DNA of 35,572 nucleotides from assembly GCA_025924515.1 (NCBI GenBank), contig JAICIE010000021.1:1-35572 (forward strand), in the 5' to 3' direction. The position numbers and the translations under genes were made by a program. This DNA comes from Jatrophihabitans sp. (lineage in GTDB: Bacteria > Actinomycetota > Actinomycetes > Mycobacteriales > Jatrophihabitantaceae). Within the stretch, counting starts at the first letter, position 1; every line of letters begins with the position of its first letter. The notes under the pieces are model-generated. The model saw only the letters and a list, made by a program, of their open reading frames with translations, was not told where the DNA came from and did no database searches. Below are positions 15,292-23,745 of the stretch, in pieces.

Positions 15292-16314
15292 TCACTCCGA
15301 CACGTCGACCAGCACCTTGCCGACCGCGCCGTTCTCCACGGCGGCGTGCGCGTCACCGGCCCGCTCGAGCGGAAAGTGGTGCAGCGGCAGGCCCGCGTCG
15401 GGGCCGACTCGCACCGCGCCGTCCATGACCGCGGCCGCGATGTCGTCGAGCGCCGTCGTCTTCGCGCCGTGCGGCTCGGTGTAGACGAGGACGAACTGCC
15501 AGCGGGCGTTGGGCCCCATCTGGCTGCGTACGGGAATCGTCATGGCATCGCCGCCGTCGGTGGCGTAGACGGCGACCGACCCGTGCCTGCTCACCACCTG
15601 CGCGTCGATGCCGGCGTTGGCGGCCGGCGCCACCTCGACGATCGACTGCACACCGCGAGGTGCGATCTTCCGCACCTCTGCGACGACGTCCTGCTCGCGG
15701 TAGTTGACAACGTGATCAGCTCCGGCCGCGGCGGCGAGCTGCGCCTTCGCCGGCGTGCTGACTGTGGCGATGACGGTGGCATCCGCCCACCGCGCTAGCT
15801 GGACCGTCGCATTGCCGACCGCTCCGGCGCCGCCGGCGACGAGAACGGTGCGTCCTTGCAGCGCGCCGGGCCCGAGCCGGGTCGGCCCGCCCTCGGCGAC
15901 GGTGAGGCAGCGGTGCGCGGTGAGGAACGGCACGCCCAGGGCCGCGCCGAGGTCGAACGACGCCCTGTCCGGCAGGGTGACGACGTTTCGGGCCGGCACG
16001 AGGGCGTGCTCCTGCGCCGTCCCCTCCGGACGTTGGTAGGCCGCCTCGTAGATCCACACCCGCAGGCCGGACAGCGCGGGGGTGACGCCCGCACCGACCG
16101 CCTCGACCACCCCGGCGCCGTCCTGATTCGGCGTCTGCGGCGGGTCGACCGTCGCTCCGTCGGAGCTCCCGCGCCGCGCCTTCCAGTCGGTCGGGTTGAC
16201 GCCCGAGCGCACGATCCGAACCCGCACCTCACCGGGACCGGGCTCGCGCACCGCCTTGTCGACGAGCTCGAGGACGTCAGGGTCGCCGGTCCGGCGGTAG
16301 GCGATGGCTTTCAC
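15292..16314 (-). CDS. Zinc-independent MDR quinone oxidoreductase
   Basis: A 340-aa NADPH-dependent quinone oxidoreductase of the medium-chain dehydrogenase family. The GroES-like N-terminal half (about 1-120) has SGVNPTDWKARRG and NQDGAGVVEAVG. The Rossmann half has VLVAGGAGAVGNATVQLARWA (about 155-175) and the later VVNYREQDV block. Structural zinc cysteines are absent, as in quinone oxidoreductases. GTG 16314 lies 21 bp after the ABC ATPase stop on the same strand, so it may be the last gene of that operon, though a functional link is not evident. Confidence 0.88.
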   Translation of the reverse strand: MKAIAYRRTGDPDVLELVDKAVREPGPGEVRVRIVRSGVNPTDWKARRGSSDGATVDPPQTPNQDGAGVVEAVGAGVTPALSGLRVWIYEAAYQRPEGTAQEHALVPARNVVTLPDRASFDLGAALGVPFLTAHRCLTVAEGGPTRLGPGALQGRTVLVAGGAGAVGNATVQLARWADATVIATVSTPAKAQLAAAAGADHVVNYREQDVVAEVRKIAPRGVQSIVEVAPAANAGIDAQVVSRHGSVAVYATDGGDAMTIPVRSQMGPNARWQFVLVYTEPHGAKTTALDDIAAAVMDGAVRVGPDAGLPLHHFPLERAGDAHAAVENGAVGKVLVDVSE

Positions 16315-16335
16315 CCGTCCGACCGTACGAGCCGG

Positions 16336-17406
16336 TCAGGCGAGTTCCCGCACCACCACGGGGCGCTCCAGCAACTCCACCTTGGCGTGCGTTCCGGCGC
16401 CGAGCTCGGCGGCCCGGTGGGAGGGCAGGTCCGCGAGGACGTCCGCGGCGCCTTTTCGAGTCAGCCGGAGCCGGGTGATCGCGCCCCGGAAGGTCGCCAC
16501 GCTGACGATGGCGTCTCCGTCCGGATGCGGGGTGACGACCACGGCCTCCGGCCGGACGAGGACGGCCACCGACGTGCCGGCCGCCGGCGCCGGCCCGTCG
16601 ACCGGCAGGACCTGCGCACCGACCCGCACCCGCCCGGAGGACTCCATGGAGCCGGGCAGCTCGTTGGTCGTGCCGACGAATGACGCGACGAACGCCGTGG
16701 CGGGGCGGTCGTAGAGCGTCGCGGGCGGCGCCACCTGCTCCAGGCGGCCGTCGCGCATCACGCCGACCCGGTCGGCCAGCGACAGCGCCTCCTCCTGGTC
16801 GTGGGTGACGAAGACGGTGGTGACGCCGAGCTCCAGCTGGATCGTGCGGATCTCCTCGCGCAGTTGCTCGCGGACCTTGGCGTCGAGCGCCGACAGCGGC
16901 TCGTCGAGCAGCAGCACCCGCGGTGTGACGGCGAGCGCCCGGGCCAGAGCGACCCGCTGCTGCTGGCCGCCCGAGAGCTGGTGCGGGTACTTGCGCGCAT
17001 GCGGCGACAGCCCGACCAGGTCGAGCAGCTCCTCGGCGCGACGACGCCGATCCGCCGCTGGACGCCGCCGCAACCGGAGCCCGAAGGCCACGTTGTCGAC
17101 CGCGGTCATCGTCGGGAAGAGGCTGTAGGACTGGAAAACCATCCCCATGTCGCGCTTGTTCGGTGGCTGTCGCGAGACGTCGTGGCCGTCGACCAGCACC
17201 GCACCCGACGACGCGTCCTCGAACCCGGCGAGGATCCGCAGCGCGGTCGTCTTCCCGCAGCCGGACGGTCCCAGCAGCGCCAGCAACTCCCCCGGCGCGA
17301 TCTCCAGGTCGAGGCCGTCGAGGGCGCGCGTCGCACCGAACACCTTGGAAACGCCCTCGAACTCGACCGCCACCCCGGCGAATTCCGAGGAGACCTGAGC
17401 GGTCAT
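16336..17406 (-). CDS. Pot/Fbp-type ABC importer ATPase
   Basis: A 356-aa ATP-binding subunit. Walker A is GPSGCGKT (46-53), the signature is LSGGQQQRVALARAL (144-158), and Walker B is VLLLDEP (164-170), followed by the D-loop SALD and the H-loop THDQEEAL. The C-terminal third (about 270-356) is a TOBE-type regulatory domain. Length and order match PotA, FbpC and PhnT-type ATPases. GAGGGAG precedes ATG 17406, 58 bp after the permease gene. It powers the importer encoded by the three upstream genes. Confidence 0.94.
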   Translation of the reverse strand: MTAQVSSEFAGVAVEFEGVSKVFGATRALDGLDLEIAPGELLALLGPSGCGKTTALRILAGFEDASSGAVLVDGHDVSRQPPNKRDMGMVFQSYSLFPTMTAVDNVAFGLRLRRRPAADRRRRAEELLDLVGLSPHARKYPHQLSGGQQQRVALARALAVTPRVLLLDEPLSALDAKVREQLREEIRTIQLELGVTTVFVTHDQEEALSLADRVGVMRDGRLEQVAPPATLYDRPATAFVASFVGTTNELPGSMESSGRVRVGAQVLPVDGPAPAAGTSVAVLVRPEAVVVTPHPDGDAIVSVATFRGAITRLRLTRKGAADVLADLPSHRAAELGAGTHAKVELLERPVVVRELA

Positions 17407-17464
17407 CGGTGTGCTCCCTCAGGTCTGCGGGAAGCGTTGTCCCCACACGGACGTCGGAGAGTTC

Positions 17465-18346
17465 TCATACGACGGCCTTTCTCGGGCCGCGGCCGGCGAT
17501 CGCGGTCATCACCAGAAGCAGGGCCCAGGTGAGCAGCAGGCTCAACAGCGACAGCGCGACCGACAGCTGCCCGTCGGTGTTGCCGAACTGCAGCAGCCAG
17601 ACGGCGAAAGGCTGGTACTGCAGCAGCCGCGCCATGGTGAACTCGCCGAGGACGAGAGCGAAGGCGAGAAAGGACCCGTTCAGCAGCGACGTGCGCAGCG
17701 TCGGCAGCACCACCCGCCACACGGTGGTGGGCCAGGAGGCGCCGAGGTTGCGGGCGGCCTCCACCAGGGTGGCGGTGTTCGACGTCCGAAGCCCTGCGTC
17801 GAGCGACCGGAACACGAACGGCAGGACCAGGATGACGTACTCGAGCGGCAGGATCGGCGGCGGCGACGAATTCAGCAATTGGTTGAACAGCTGGCTGCGG
17901 AAGCTGCCGGACGAACCCGCGTTCCCCCAGCCGATCACCGTGCTGACCCCGACGACGAGGACGATCGGCGGCACCACCAGCGGGAGCAGCGACAGCAGCT
18001 CGACCGCGGTGCGCACCCGCGGGAAGCGCAGGTGCACGAGCAGCAGAGTCGGAACCATGAGCAGCAGGGACAGGACGACGGTCAGCGCGGCCAGCTCCAG
18101 GGACAAGCTCGCCGCGGAACCGAAGCCCGGCGCCTGCGCGAAGTTGGTGTAGGCGTGCCAGGTCAGCCCGTTGCCCTCGTCGATGGAGAACCAGAAGGCG
18201 GCGGCGAGCGGGCCGAAGAAGTAGAGCACCGCGAGAATGAGCACCACGCCGCGGCCGACGCGCAGGCGCCGTCGCTGACCGCGAGGCACGGTCCGCTCGG
18301 GCAGCGGCGGGCTCGACAGGGCGGTGTCGCCGACGACCGCGGTCAT
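17465..18346 (-). CDS. ABC importer permease, PotC-like
   Basis: A 293-aa inner-membrane permease with about six transmembrane segments, the first at about 33-54. The EAA loop reads EAARNLGASWPTTVWRVVLPTL near 198-219, the docking surface for the ATPase. By order and size it is the second permease of a Pot/phosphonate/iron-type importer. The loop between the third and fourth membrane segments, containing NAGSSGSFRSQLFNQ, is unusually polar. ATG 18346 follows the first permease by 52 bp. Confidence 0.92.
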   Translation of the reverse strand: MTAVVGDTALSSPPLPERTVPRGQRRRLRVGRGVVLILAVLYFFGPLAAAFWFSIDEGNGLTWHAYTNFAQAPGFGSAASLSLELAALTVVLSLLLMVPTLLLVHLRFPRVRTAVELLSLLPLVVPPIVLVVGVSTVIGWGNAGSSGSFRSQLFNQLLNSSPPPILPLEYVILVLPFVFRSLDAGLRTSNTATLVEAARNLGASWPTTVWRVVLPTLRTSLLNGSFLAFALVLGEFTMARLLQYQPFAVWLLQFGNTDGQLSVALSLLSLLLTWALLLVMTAIAGRGPRKAVV

Positions 18347-18398
18347 GCGGGGTCCCGGCGACAGGGAGCGCTCTTTGCGGAGCAGATTCGCGGAGTGC

Positions 18399-19328
18399 TC
18401 ATTGGGCCAACCAACGGCTCGTCCTCCGCTGCATGGCCAGGTAGAGGACGGTCAACGGCACCACCAGGATGATCATGTCTAGAGCCAACGCGGCGGCCAC
18501 GTTCTGGGAACTGGTCAGCACGTTGCCGGAGAGCGCATTGCCGATCTGCAGCGAGGTCAGGGACAGGGTTCCGTTGGTGAGCGCCTGCGCCGTGGCGTAG
18601 GCGCTGAACGAACTGCAGAACAGCAGCGCGGTGGCGCCCAGCACGTTCGGCAGCAACACCGGGGTGGCCACCATCCGCCAGTACTGCCCGCGGGTGGCAC
18701 CCAGGTTGAGCGCGGCCTCCTGCCACTGCGGCCGCAGCCCTTCGAGCGCCGGCGTGATCACCAGCACCATCAGCGGCACCAGGAAGTAGAGGTAGACCAG
18801 CTCCACGCCGCCGACGCTGTACAGGTCGAACGACCCACTCAGGTCGATGCCGAGGTGGCTGCTCAGTGCCCGGGTCAGCACGCCGGCGTTGCCGATCGCG
18901 GCGACGAAGAGGAACGCGAGCGGCAGGCCGCCGAAGTTGGCCAGCACCGCGGACGCGCTGGCCACCAGCCGGTGCACGAACCCGTGCCGGCTGGTGAGGA
19001 CGGCCTGCGCCAGCAGGAGACCGAGTACTGCTGCGATGACCGCGTCGATCAGTGACACCTCGACGCTGTGCTCGAGGCCGGTCAGATAGGCGCCGTGCAC
19101 GGTGGCGGCCAGATTGGCGCCGGTGAACGAGTTGCCGGCCCGCACGGCGGTCCAGAGCACGACGCCCGTCGGCAGCAGGAAGAACAGGGCGGTGTACGCG
19201 AAGAACGGCAGCAGGCCCAGCCACGACCAGCGCAGCCGCCGGCCGACCGTCCTTCCGGTGCGGGCAGGACGCTGCTCGCGGGACCGGACCTCCTGCGGCC
19301 CCGCGAGCAGCGGTACGTCCTGAGCCAT
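18399..19328 (-). CDS. ABC importer permease, PotB-like
   Basis: A 309-aa inner-membrane permease with a cytoplasmic Arg-rich N-terminus and about six transmembrane segments starting at LLPFFAYTALFFLLPTGVV. The EAA loop reads EAALNLGATRGQYWRMVATPVL. Start ATG 19328 overlaps the binding-protein stop by one base (TAATG), which fixes the start and implies coupling; the frame is open upstream only through the binding-protein gene. Confidence 0.92.
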   Translation of the reverse strand: MAQDVPLLAGPQEVRSREQRPARTGRTVGRRLRWSWLGLLPFFAYTALFFLLPTGVVLWTAVRAGNSFTGANLAATVHGAYLTGLEHSVEVSLIDAVIAAVLGLLLAQAVLTSRHGFVHRLVASASAVLANFGGLPLAFLFVAAIGNAGVLTRALSSHLGIDLSGSFDLYSVGGVELVYLYFLVPLMVLVITPALEGLRPQWQEAALNLGATRGQYWRMVATPVLLPNVLGATALLFCSSFSAYATAQALTNGTLSLTSLQIGNALSGNVLTSSQNVAAALALDMIILVVPLTVLYLAMQRRTSRWLAQ

Positions 19329-20467
19329 TACTTGACGGTGCTCGACCAGTTCTGCGTGACCACGTTGGTGGCCTTGCTGGACTGCGCCGCCGTCGGGAAC
19401 TTGGGTGTCCCGGAGACCGGCGGCAACTTCGCGGCGTACTGCTTGTTGATCGTGCCGTTCTTCTGCATCGCCACCATCTCGGCCGGCCGGGCGTAGCCCT
19501 TCAGCCAGAGGTTCTGGCCCTGCGCGCTGTACAGAAACTCCATCCACAGCCGCGCAGCGGCGGGGTGCGGCGCGTTCTTGTTGATCGCCTGCGCGTAGTA
19601 GCCGGCGACCTGCGCGTCGGAGGGGACGGCCACCTTGAAGGTGCGTCCCTTCGCCTTGAGCGCGTCGGCGGCGGCCGCGTTGAGGTAGTCCCAGTCGAGG
19701 ACGATCGGTGTCTCGCCGCTCTCGATCGTGGCCTGCGACGTCTGCACCGGAACGTAGATGCGCTCCTTCTTCAGCTTGGCGAAGAAGTTGATCCCCGGCT
19801 GGATGTTGTCGAAGGACCCGCCGTTGGCAAATGCAGCGGCCCAGACGACGTTGAACGCGGCGTTGGCCTTGGTCGGGTCGCCGTTCATGCCGACCTTGCC
19901 CTTGTATGCCGGGTTGTCGAGCGCCTTGATCGAGGTCGGGCAGTTGCTGACCTTCGAGGTGTCACAGCCGATCGAGATGTACCCGCCGTAGTCGTTGAAC
20001 CAGGAGCCGCCCGGGTCCTTGAGCGTGCTCGGGATGTCGTTCCAGGTGGCAACCTTGTACGGAGCGAACAGACCCTGGGACTTGCCCTGATCGGCGAAGG
20101 ACTGCCCGACGTCCACGACGTCCGGCGCCCGGTTCTGGTTCTTCAAGTTCTTGATCGCAGTCAGCTCGTCCGCGCTCGACCCGTCCGGGTTGGCGTCGTT
20201 GACCTTGATCCCGTACTTCTTCTTGAAGGTCGACATCAGTTCGCCGTAGTTGGCCCACGACGGGGGCAACGCGATGGCGTTGAGGGTCCCCTCCTTCTTC
20301 GCGGCTGAGACGAGAGCGCTCATGCCGCCGCCGGCCTGCGCCGACGTCGCCGTGTTGAACTTCGACCCGGTATCAGAGCTCTTACTGCTGGCGCACGCGG
20401 TCAGCGTGAGTGCCGTGGTAGCGGCGATCCCCAGGCCGAGCGCCGCGCGAGTGAGGCGGATTGCCAT
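19328..20467 (-). CDS. Solute-binding lipoprotein, Fe3+/polyamine type
   Basis: A 379-aa extracellular binding protein of the SBP_bac_6/PotD-like class. The signal peptide ends in the lipobox LTAC with Cys25. The mature part begins after a polar linker, with LVSAAKKEGTLNAIALPPSWANYGEL and FKKKYGIKVND typical of iron, thiosulfate, polyamine or 2-aminoethylphosphonate receptors. I do not see the paired tyrosines of classical ferric-binding proteins, which mildly disfavours iron; the ligand remains open. GGAGGG precedes ATG 20467. It is the first gene of a four-gene importer operon. Confidence 0.9.
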   Translation of the reverse strand: MAIRLTRAALGLGIAATTALTLTACASSKSSDTGSKFNTATSAQAGGGMSALVSAAKKEGTLNAIALPPSWANYGELMSTFKKKYGIKVNDANPDGSSADELTAIKNLKNQNRAPDVVDVGQSFADQGKSQGLFAPYKVATWNDIPSTLKDPGGSWFNDYGGYISIGCDTSKVSNCPTSIKALDNPAYKGKVGMNGDPTKANAAFNVVWAAAFANGGSFDNIQPGINFFAKLKKERIYVPVQTSQATIESGETPIVLDWDYLNAAAADALKAKGRTFKVAVPSDAQVAGYYAQAINKNAPHPAAARLWMEFLYSAQGQNLWLKGYARPAEMVAMQKNGTINKQYAAKLPPVSGTPKFPTAAQSSKATNVVTQNWSSTVK

Positions 20468-20605
20468 CTGTTTCGGTTCCCTCCGTCTGCGTCCGCCGGG
20501 TCGCCCCCGGCGGGTGAAGCCTGAGCGCGATCCAGTCGCGCCGGAACACGTACCGGCGAACGAGCAGTGAACAGCCCACAACGTCTCGGCACAACCCCAA
20601 CACGC

Positions 20606-20627
20606 GTCCCGGTTGCAGAACCGAGAC
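20606..20627 (-). terminator. Stem-loop after the SMR gene
   Basis: GTCCCGGTT (20606-20614) and AACCGAGAC (20619-20627) pair over 9 bp as minus-strand RNA, with one G-U pair and a 4-nt loop. It starts 14 nt after the SMR stop and lies before the binding-protein gene. There is no U-tract, as is common for actinobacterial terminators. It probably separates the two minus-strand transcription units. Confidence 0.5.
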
Positions 20628-20641
20628 CTGACCGGCGTTGG

Positions 20642-20971
20642 TCACGCGTGCCGGGTCGCGCCTGATCCCACCAGGACGACGACGCCGAGGACGATCAACG
20701 CCATCCCGAGGACGGCGAGCCAGGTGAGCCGCTCGCCGAACAGCGCGACGCCGGCGAGCGCGACGGCCGCCGTGCCGACCGCCGACCAGACGGCGTAGAC
20801 GACCCCGACGTTGAGCTGGCGCAGCGTGAGAGTCAGCAACGCGAACGACACCGCGTACGCGCAGGTGATCACAGCGATCGCCCACCAGTGCGGTCCGTCC
20901 GCCATCGCGCGAAGGCCGAGCGTCCCGGCTATCTCGAACGCGATCGCGGCGGCGAGGAGGAGCCAGGCCAC
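20642..20971 (-). CDS. SMR family small multidrug/guanidinium exporter
   Basis: A 109-aa protein with four transmembrane helices. The conserved proton/substrate Glu is Glu13 in AFEIAGTLGLR, and the YAVWSAVGTAAVAL block of helix 3 is diagnostic of EmrE/SugE-like proteins. It should act as a dual-topology dimer exporting cations such as quaternary amines or guanidinium. GTG 20971 begins one base after the stop of the DUF4916 gene, so the two are tightly linked. A stem-loop follows its stop. Confidence 0.9.
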   Translation of the reverse strand: MAWLLLAAAIAFEIAGTLGLRAMADGPHWWAIAVITCAYAVSFALLTLTLRQLNVGVVYAVWSAVGTAAVALAGVALFGERLTWLAVLGMALIVLGVVVLVGSGATRHA

Positions 20972-20972
20972 G

Positions 20973-21509
20973 TCAGAACCCGCAGTAGGCGAGAGCCTGT
21001 CGCAGCAGGTTGCCCTGGCCGCCGGCCATCTCGGCCTGCAGCGTCGGATCGGCGGCCTCCGCGGGGCTCAACCAGCGCAGGTCGAGTGCGTCCTGCTGTG
21101 GCTCGCAGTCGCCCTCCACGGGCACGACGAACGCCAACGAGACCGCGTGCTGCCGCGGGTCGTGGAAGGCCGTGACTCCCGGGGTCGGGAAGTACTCGGC
21201 GACCGTGAACGGCTGCGGCGCGGGGGGCAGCCGCGGAAGGGCGAGCGGCCCGAGGTCCTTCTCGAGGTGCCGCAGGACGGCGGTGCGCACGCGCTCCTGG
21301 TAGTTGACCCGTCCGGACACCAGCGCGCGGCTGATCTGTCCGTGACCGGTGACGCGGAGCAGCAGACCGACGCTGGTGACCGTCCCCGACCCATCGACGC
21401 GCACCGGGATCGCGTCCACGTACAGGATCGGCAGCCGTTCCCGGGAGGCGTCGAGCTCCTCGCGGCTGAGCCACCCGGCCGCCGTCTGCGGCGTGTCGAT
21501 CTGCGTCAT
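20973..21509 (-). CDS. DUF4916 NUDIX-like protein
   Basis: A 178-aa soluble protein matching the actinobacterial DUF4916 pattern: GWLSREELDASRERLPILYVDAIPVRVD at the start, ISRALVSGRV, RVRTAVLRHLEKDLGPLALP, then QPFTVAEYFPTPGVTAFHDPRQHAVSLAFVVPV. The fold is NUDIX-related, and the RHLEKDLG region replaces a canonical NUDIX box (GX5EX7REUXEEXGU), so hydrolase activity is not assured. ATG 21509 is divergent from glycerate kinase across 54 bp. Confidence 0.85.
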   Translation of the reverse strand: MTQIDTPQTAAGWLSREELDASRERLPILYVDAIPVRVDGSGTVTSVGLLLRVTGHGQISRALVSGRVNYQERVRTAVLRHLEKDLGPLALPRLPPAPQPFTVAEYFPTPGVTAFHDPRQHAVSLAFVVPVEGDCEPQQDALDLRWLSPAEAADPTLQAEMAGGQGNLLRQALAYCGF

Positions 21510-21563
21510 GCCTACTTTCTAGTGCCTCGCTGCTGATGCGCTCGGGTCGTATCGTTCGGCCCC

Positions 21564-22550
21564 GTGAGCCGGATCGTCGCCGCACCGGACAAGTTCCGCG
21601 GCTCGGCGACCGCGCCGGCGGTCGCCGACGCCGTCGCCGACGCGGTCGCCGGTTCCGGCCGCGAGTGCATCCGGCTGCCGCTTGCCGACGGTGGCGAGGG
21701 AACGCTCGATGCCCTGGGTGGCGGGAACCGCACCACGATCGTCACCGGGCCGCTCGGCCTGCCGGTGCCGGCCCGGTGGCGGCTCGAGGGCGCGGCCGCC
21801 GTCCTCGAAGCGGCGCAGGCCTGCGGACTCGTCCTCGCCGGCGGCGCGAAGGGGAACGACCCTGTTTCCGCGACGACGCGCGGGGTCGGCGAGCTGCTGG
21901 CGGCGGCGGCCGGTGCGGGCGCCCGAACGGTGCTGATCGGGGTGGGTGGCTCGGCGACCACGGACGGCGGAGAGGGCGCCGTCGATGCCCTGTCCGGCAC
22001 CGACCTGTCGGCAATCGATCTGCAGGTGTGCTGCGACGTCACGACCCGGTTCACCGAGGCGGCGCGGGTCTTCGCGGCCCAGAAGGGCGCCAGTGCGCAC
22101 CAGGTGGACGCGCTCAGCACCCGGCTGCGAAACCTTCGGGCCCGCTACCGAGACGAGTTCGGCGTCGACGTCGACCGGGTGCCGGGGTCCGGAGCGGCCG
22201 GTGGGTTGGCCGGCGGGCTGTTGGCCCTGGGTGCCCGCTTGCTGCCGGGCTTCGACGCGGTTGCCGACCGTAGAGGATTGGACGCCGCCCTCGCCGGCGC
22301 GGATCTCGTCGTGACGGGTGAGGGCCGCCTCGACGTCACCTCCCTCGCCGGCAAGGTGGTCGGCGGCGTCCTGCGCCGGGCAGCCGCGGCGCGGATCCCC
22401 GTGCTGGTGCTCGCCGGGACGGTCGACGACGGGCTGGTGCTGCCGTCCGGGGTCGGCGTGGTGGACCTCACCCGGCGGTTCGGCAGCAAGCGGTCGTGGC
22501 GCGACCCGTGCGGCTGTGTCCGCGCGGCCGTGACCGAGTACCTGGGCTGA
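21564..22550 (+). CDS. Glycerate kinase (GlxK/GarK type)
   Basis: A 328-aa kinase of the GlxK family, phosphorylating D-glycerate with ATP, generally to 2-phosphoglycerate. The N-terminal APDKFRGSATA block, PLADGGEGTLDAL, GVGGSATTDGGEGA and the C-terminal GEGRLDVTSLAGKVVGGV block are all present. It is somewhat shorter than the usual 370-380 aa. GTG 21564 lies 54 bp from the divergent DUF4916 gene. It could serve glyoxylate/glycerate metabolism linked to sugar-acid breakdown, but it is 8 kb from that operon. Confidence 0.92.
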   Translation: MSRIVAAPDKFRGSATAPAVADAVADAVAGSGRECIRLPLADGGEGTLDALGGGNRTTIVTGPLGLPVPARWRLEGAAAVLEAAQACGLVLAGGAKGNDPVSATTRGVGELLAAAAGAGARTVLIGVGGSATTDGGEGAVDALSGTDLSAIDLQVCCDVTTRFTEAARVFAAQKGASAHQVDALSTRLRNLRARYRDEFGVDVDRVPGSGAAGGLAGGLLALGARLLPGFDAVADRRGLDAALAGADLVVTGEGRLDVTSLAGKVVGGVLRRAAAARIPVLVLAGTVDDGLVLPSGVGVVDLTRRFGSKRSWRDPCGCVRAAVTEYLG

Positions 22551-22649
22551 TCGGCACAGGCCGACGAGCTACCGGCCCCGGCCTCCCGCGCGCGGTCGTT
22601 CACCCGCCTTGTCGCGGGGCGGCATGGTTCTCGGGCAAGTACGGTGGTA

Positions 22650-22670
22650 ATCGTTTCATCGCGCAACGAT
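22650..22670. promoter_or_regulatory. Inverted repeat before the GAF-ANTAR gene
   Basis: ATCGTT (22650-22655) and AACGAT (22665-22670) form perfect 6-bp arms around a 9-bp spacer, 18 bp before the start and just ahead of the AGAGGAG ribosome site. It may be an operator, or a leader hairpin relevant to autoregulation by the RNA-binding ANTAR product. Short arms keep confidence low. Confidence 0.3.
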
Positions 22671-22687
22671 CGCTAGAGGAGCCAGCG

Positions 22688-23386
22688 GTGCCAGTGCACG
22701 AGGACTACGCGCGCCGATTCGCCGCGATCGCTCGCGACCTCGCCGCCCAGCCCTCGCCCGACGCGGCAGCCGGGCGCATCGTCGAGCAGGTCGCCGCGGT
22801 CCTCGGCTGTCCCTGGACCGCGATGGTCCGGGTCAACTCGGACGGGACCCTGCGTTTCGCCGCAAGGACGCCGGACTGCGTTCTCGACCGGATCGAACGG
22901 ATCGTGGCCGAGACCGGCCAGGGGATCGCCCCCGCCGCATTGAGCACCGGCCAACGTGTCCTGGTCCGCGACGTCGACGGCGACCGGCGCTGGCCGATGT
23001 GGCGCCGCCGGGTGCTGGCCGAAACGCCGGTTCGCGCCGCTCTGGGCTTTCCGCTGCGGCTGGAGGAGACCTCGCTGGGCGCGGTGACCATGTACGCGCC
23101 GCGGGCCGACTCCTTCACCGAGGACCGCATCGGGCTGGCCGCCGTGTATGCGGACCATGCATCCATCGCGCTGGCTCGAGTCAGCGACCGCTTGGCCGCG
23201 GACAACCTGCGGGCCGCGCTGCAAACGAATCGCGAGATCGCGATGGCGATCGGCATCCTCATGAATGCGCACCGGCTCACGAAGGATCAGGCGTTCGACC
23301 TGCTCCGGGTCGCCAGTCAGCACCGACACCGCAAGCTGCACGACCTCGCGGCGGAGGTGGTGCTGACCGGTCAGCTGCCGAACTGA
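22688..23386 (+). CDS. GAF-ANTAR RNA-binding regulator
   Basis: A 232-aa cytoplasmic sensor-regulator. The GAF domain (about 10-165) includes AALGFPLRLEETSLGAVTMY and YADHASIALA. The ANTAR domain (about 173-230) has NREIAMAIGILM and the RLTKDQAFDLLRVASQHRHRKLHDLA helix set, which in the family binds paired RNA hairpins to prevent transcription termination. Start GTG 22688 has AGAGGAG upstream; GTG 22694 is also possible. It converges on the small 65-aa frame. The signal and RNA targets are unknown. Confidence 0.92.
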   Translation: MPVHEDYARRFAAIARDLAAQPSPDAAAGRIVEQVAAVLGCPWTAMVRVNSDGTLRFAARTPDCVLDRIERIVAETGQGIAPAALSTGQRVLVRDVDGDRRWPMWRRRVLAETPVRAALGFPLRLEETSLGAVTMYAPRADSFTEDRIGLAAVYADHASIALARVSDRLAADNLRAALQTNREIAMAIGILMNAHRLTKDQAFDLLRVASQHRHRKLHDLAAEVVLTGQLPN

Positions 23387-23390
23387 CCCG

Positions 23391-23588
23391 TCAGGCCCGG
23401 CGCAGGCTGCCCCAGTGCTCGGCCGGCACCGACTCCACCGGCTCGACCGCCTCGTCGATGACCTCCGCCGCGACCTCGGCGATCAGCCGGCACCGGTGGA
23501 CCAGCGGCTCGTTGTCCGGACCGCGGCCCACCTCCCGACCGGAAAGCAGTTCGTCGAGGGTCCGGACACGCTCCACGAGCACCTCCAC
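23391..23588 (-). CDS. Small hypothetical protein, 65 aa
   Basis: An acidic, helical small protein (LVERVRTLDELLSGREVG, then LIAEVAAEVIDEAVEPVE) with a composition like real protein rather than an Arg/Pro-rich shadow frame. GTG 23588 with a GGTGGA-like site, or GTG 23582, could start it. It is convergent with the GAF-ANTAR gene, 4 bp apart. I do not recognise it. Confidence 0.45.
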   Translation of the reverse strand: MEVLVERVRTLDELLSGREVGRGPDNEPLVHRCRLIAEVAAEVIDEAVEPVESVPAEHWGSLRRA

Positions 23589-23745
23589 CTACGTGATCAT
23601 GCCCGGGTTGGGTCGCCTGACGGCGTACCCGCAAGCCGCGTCGAGCGCGTCGGGTTCGCTGGCCTGACGGTGAGCGGCTTACCTCCCGATGGCTGTTTCC
23701 GCGGTTAGCATGCCTGGAGGGTCGGCATCGATGGACGGAGGAGCT

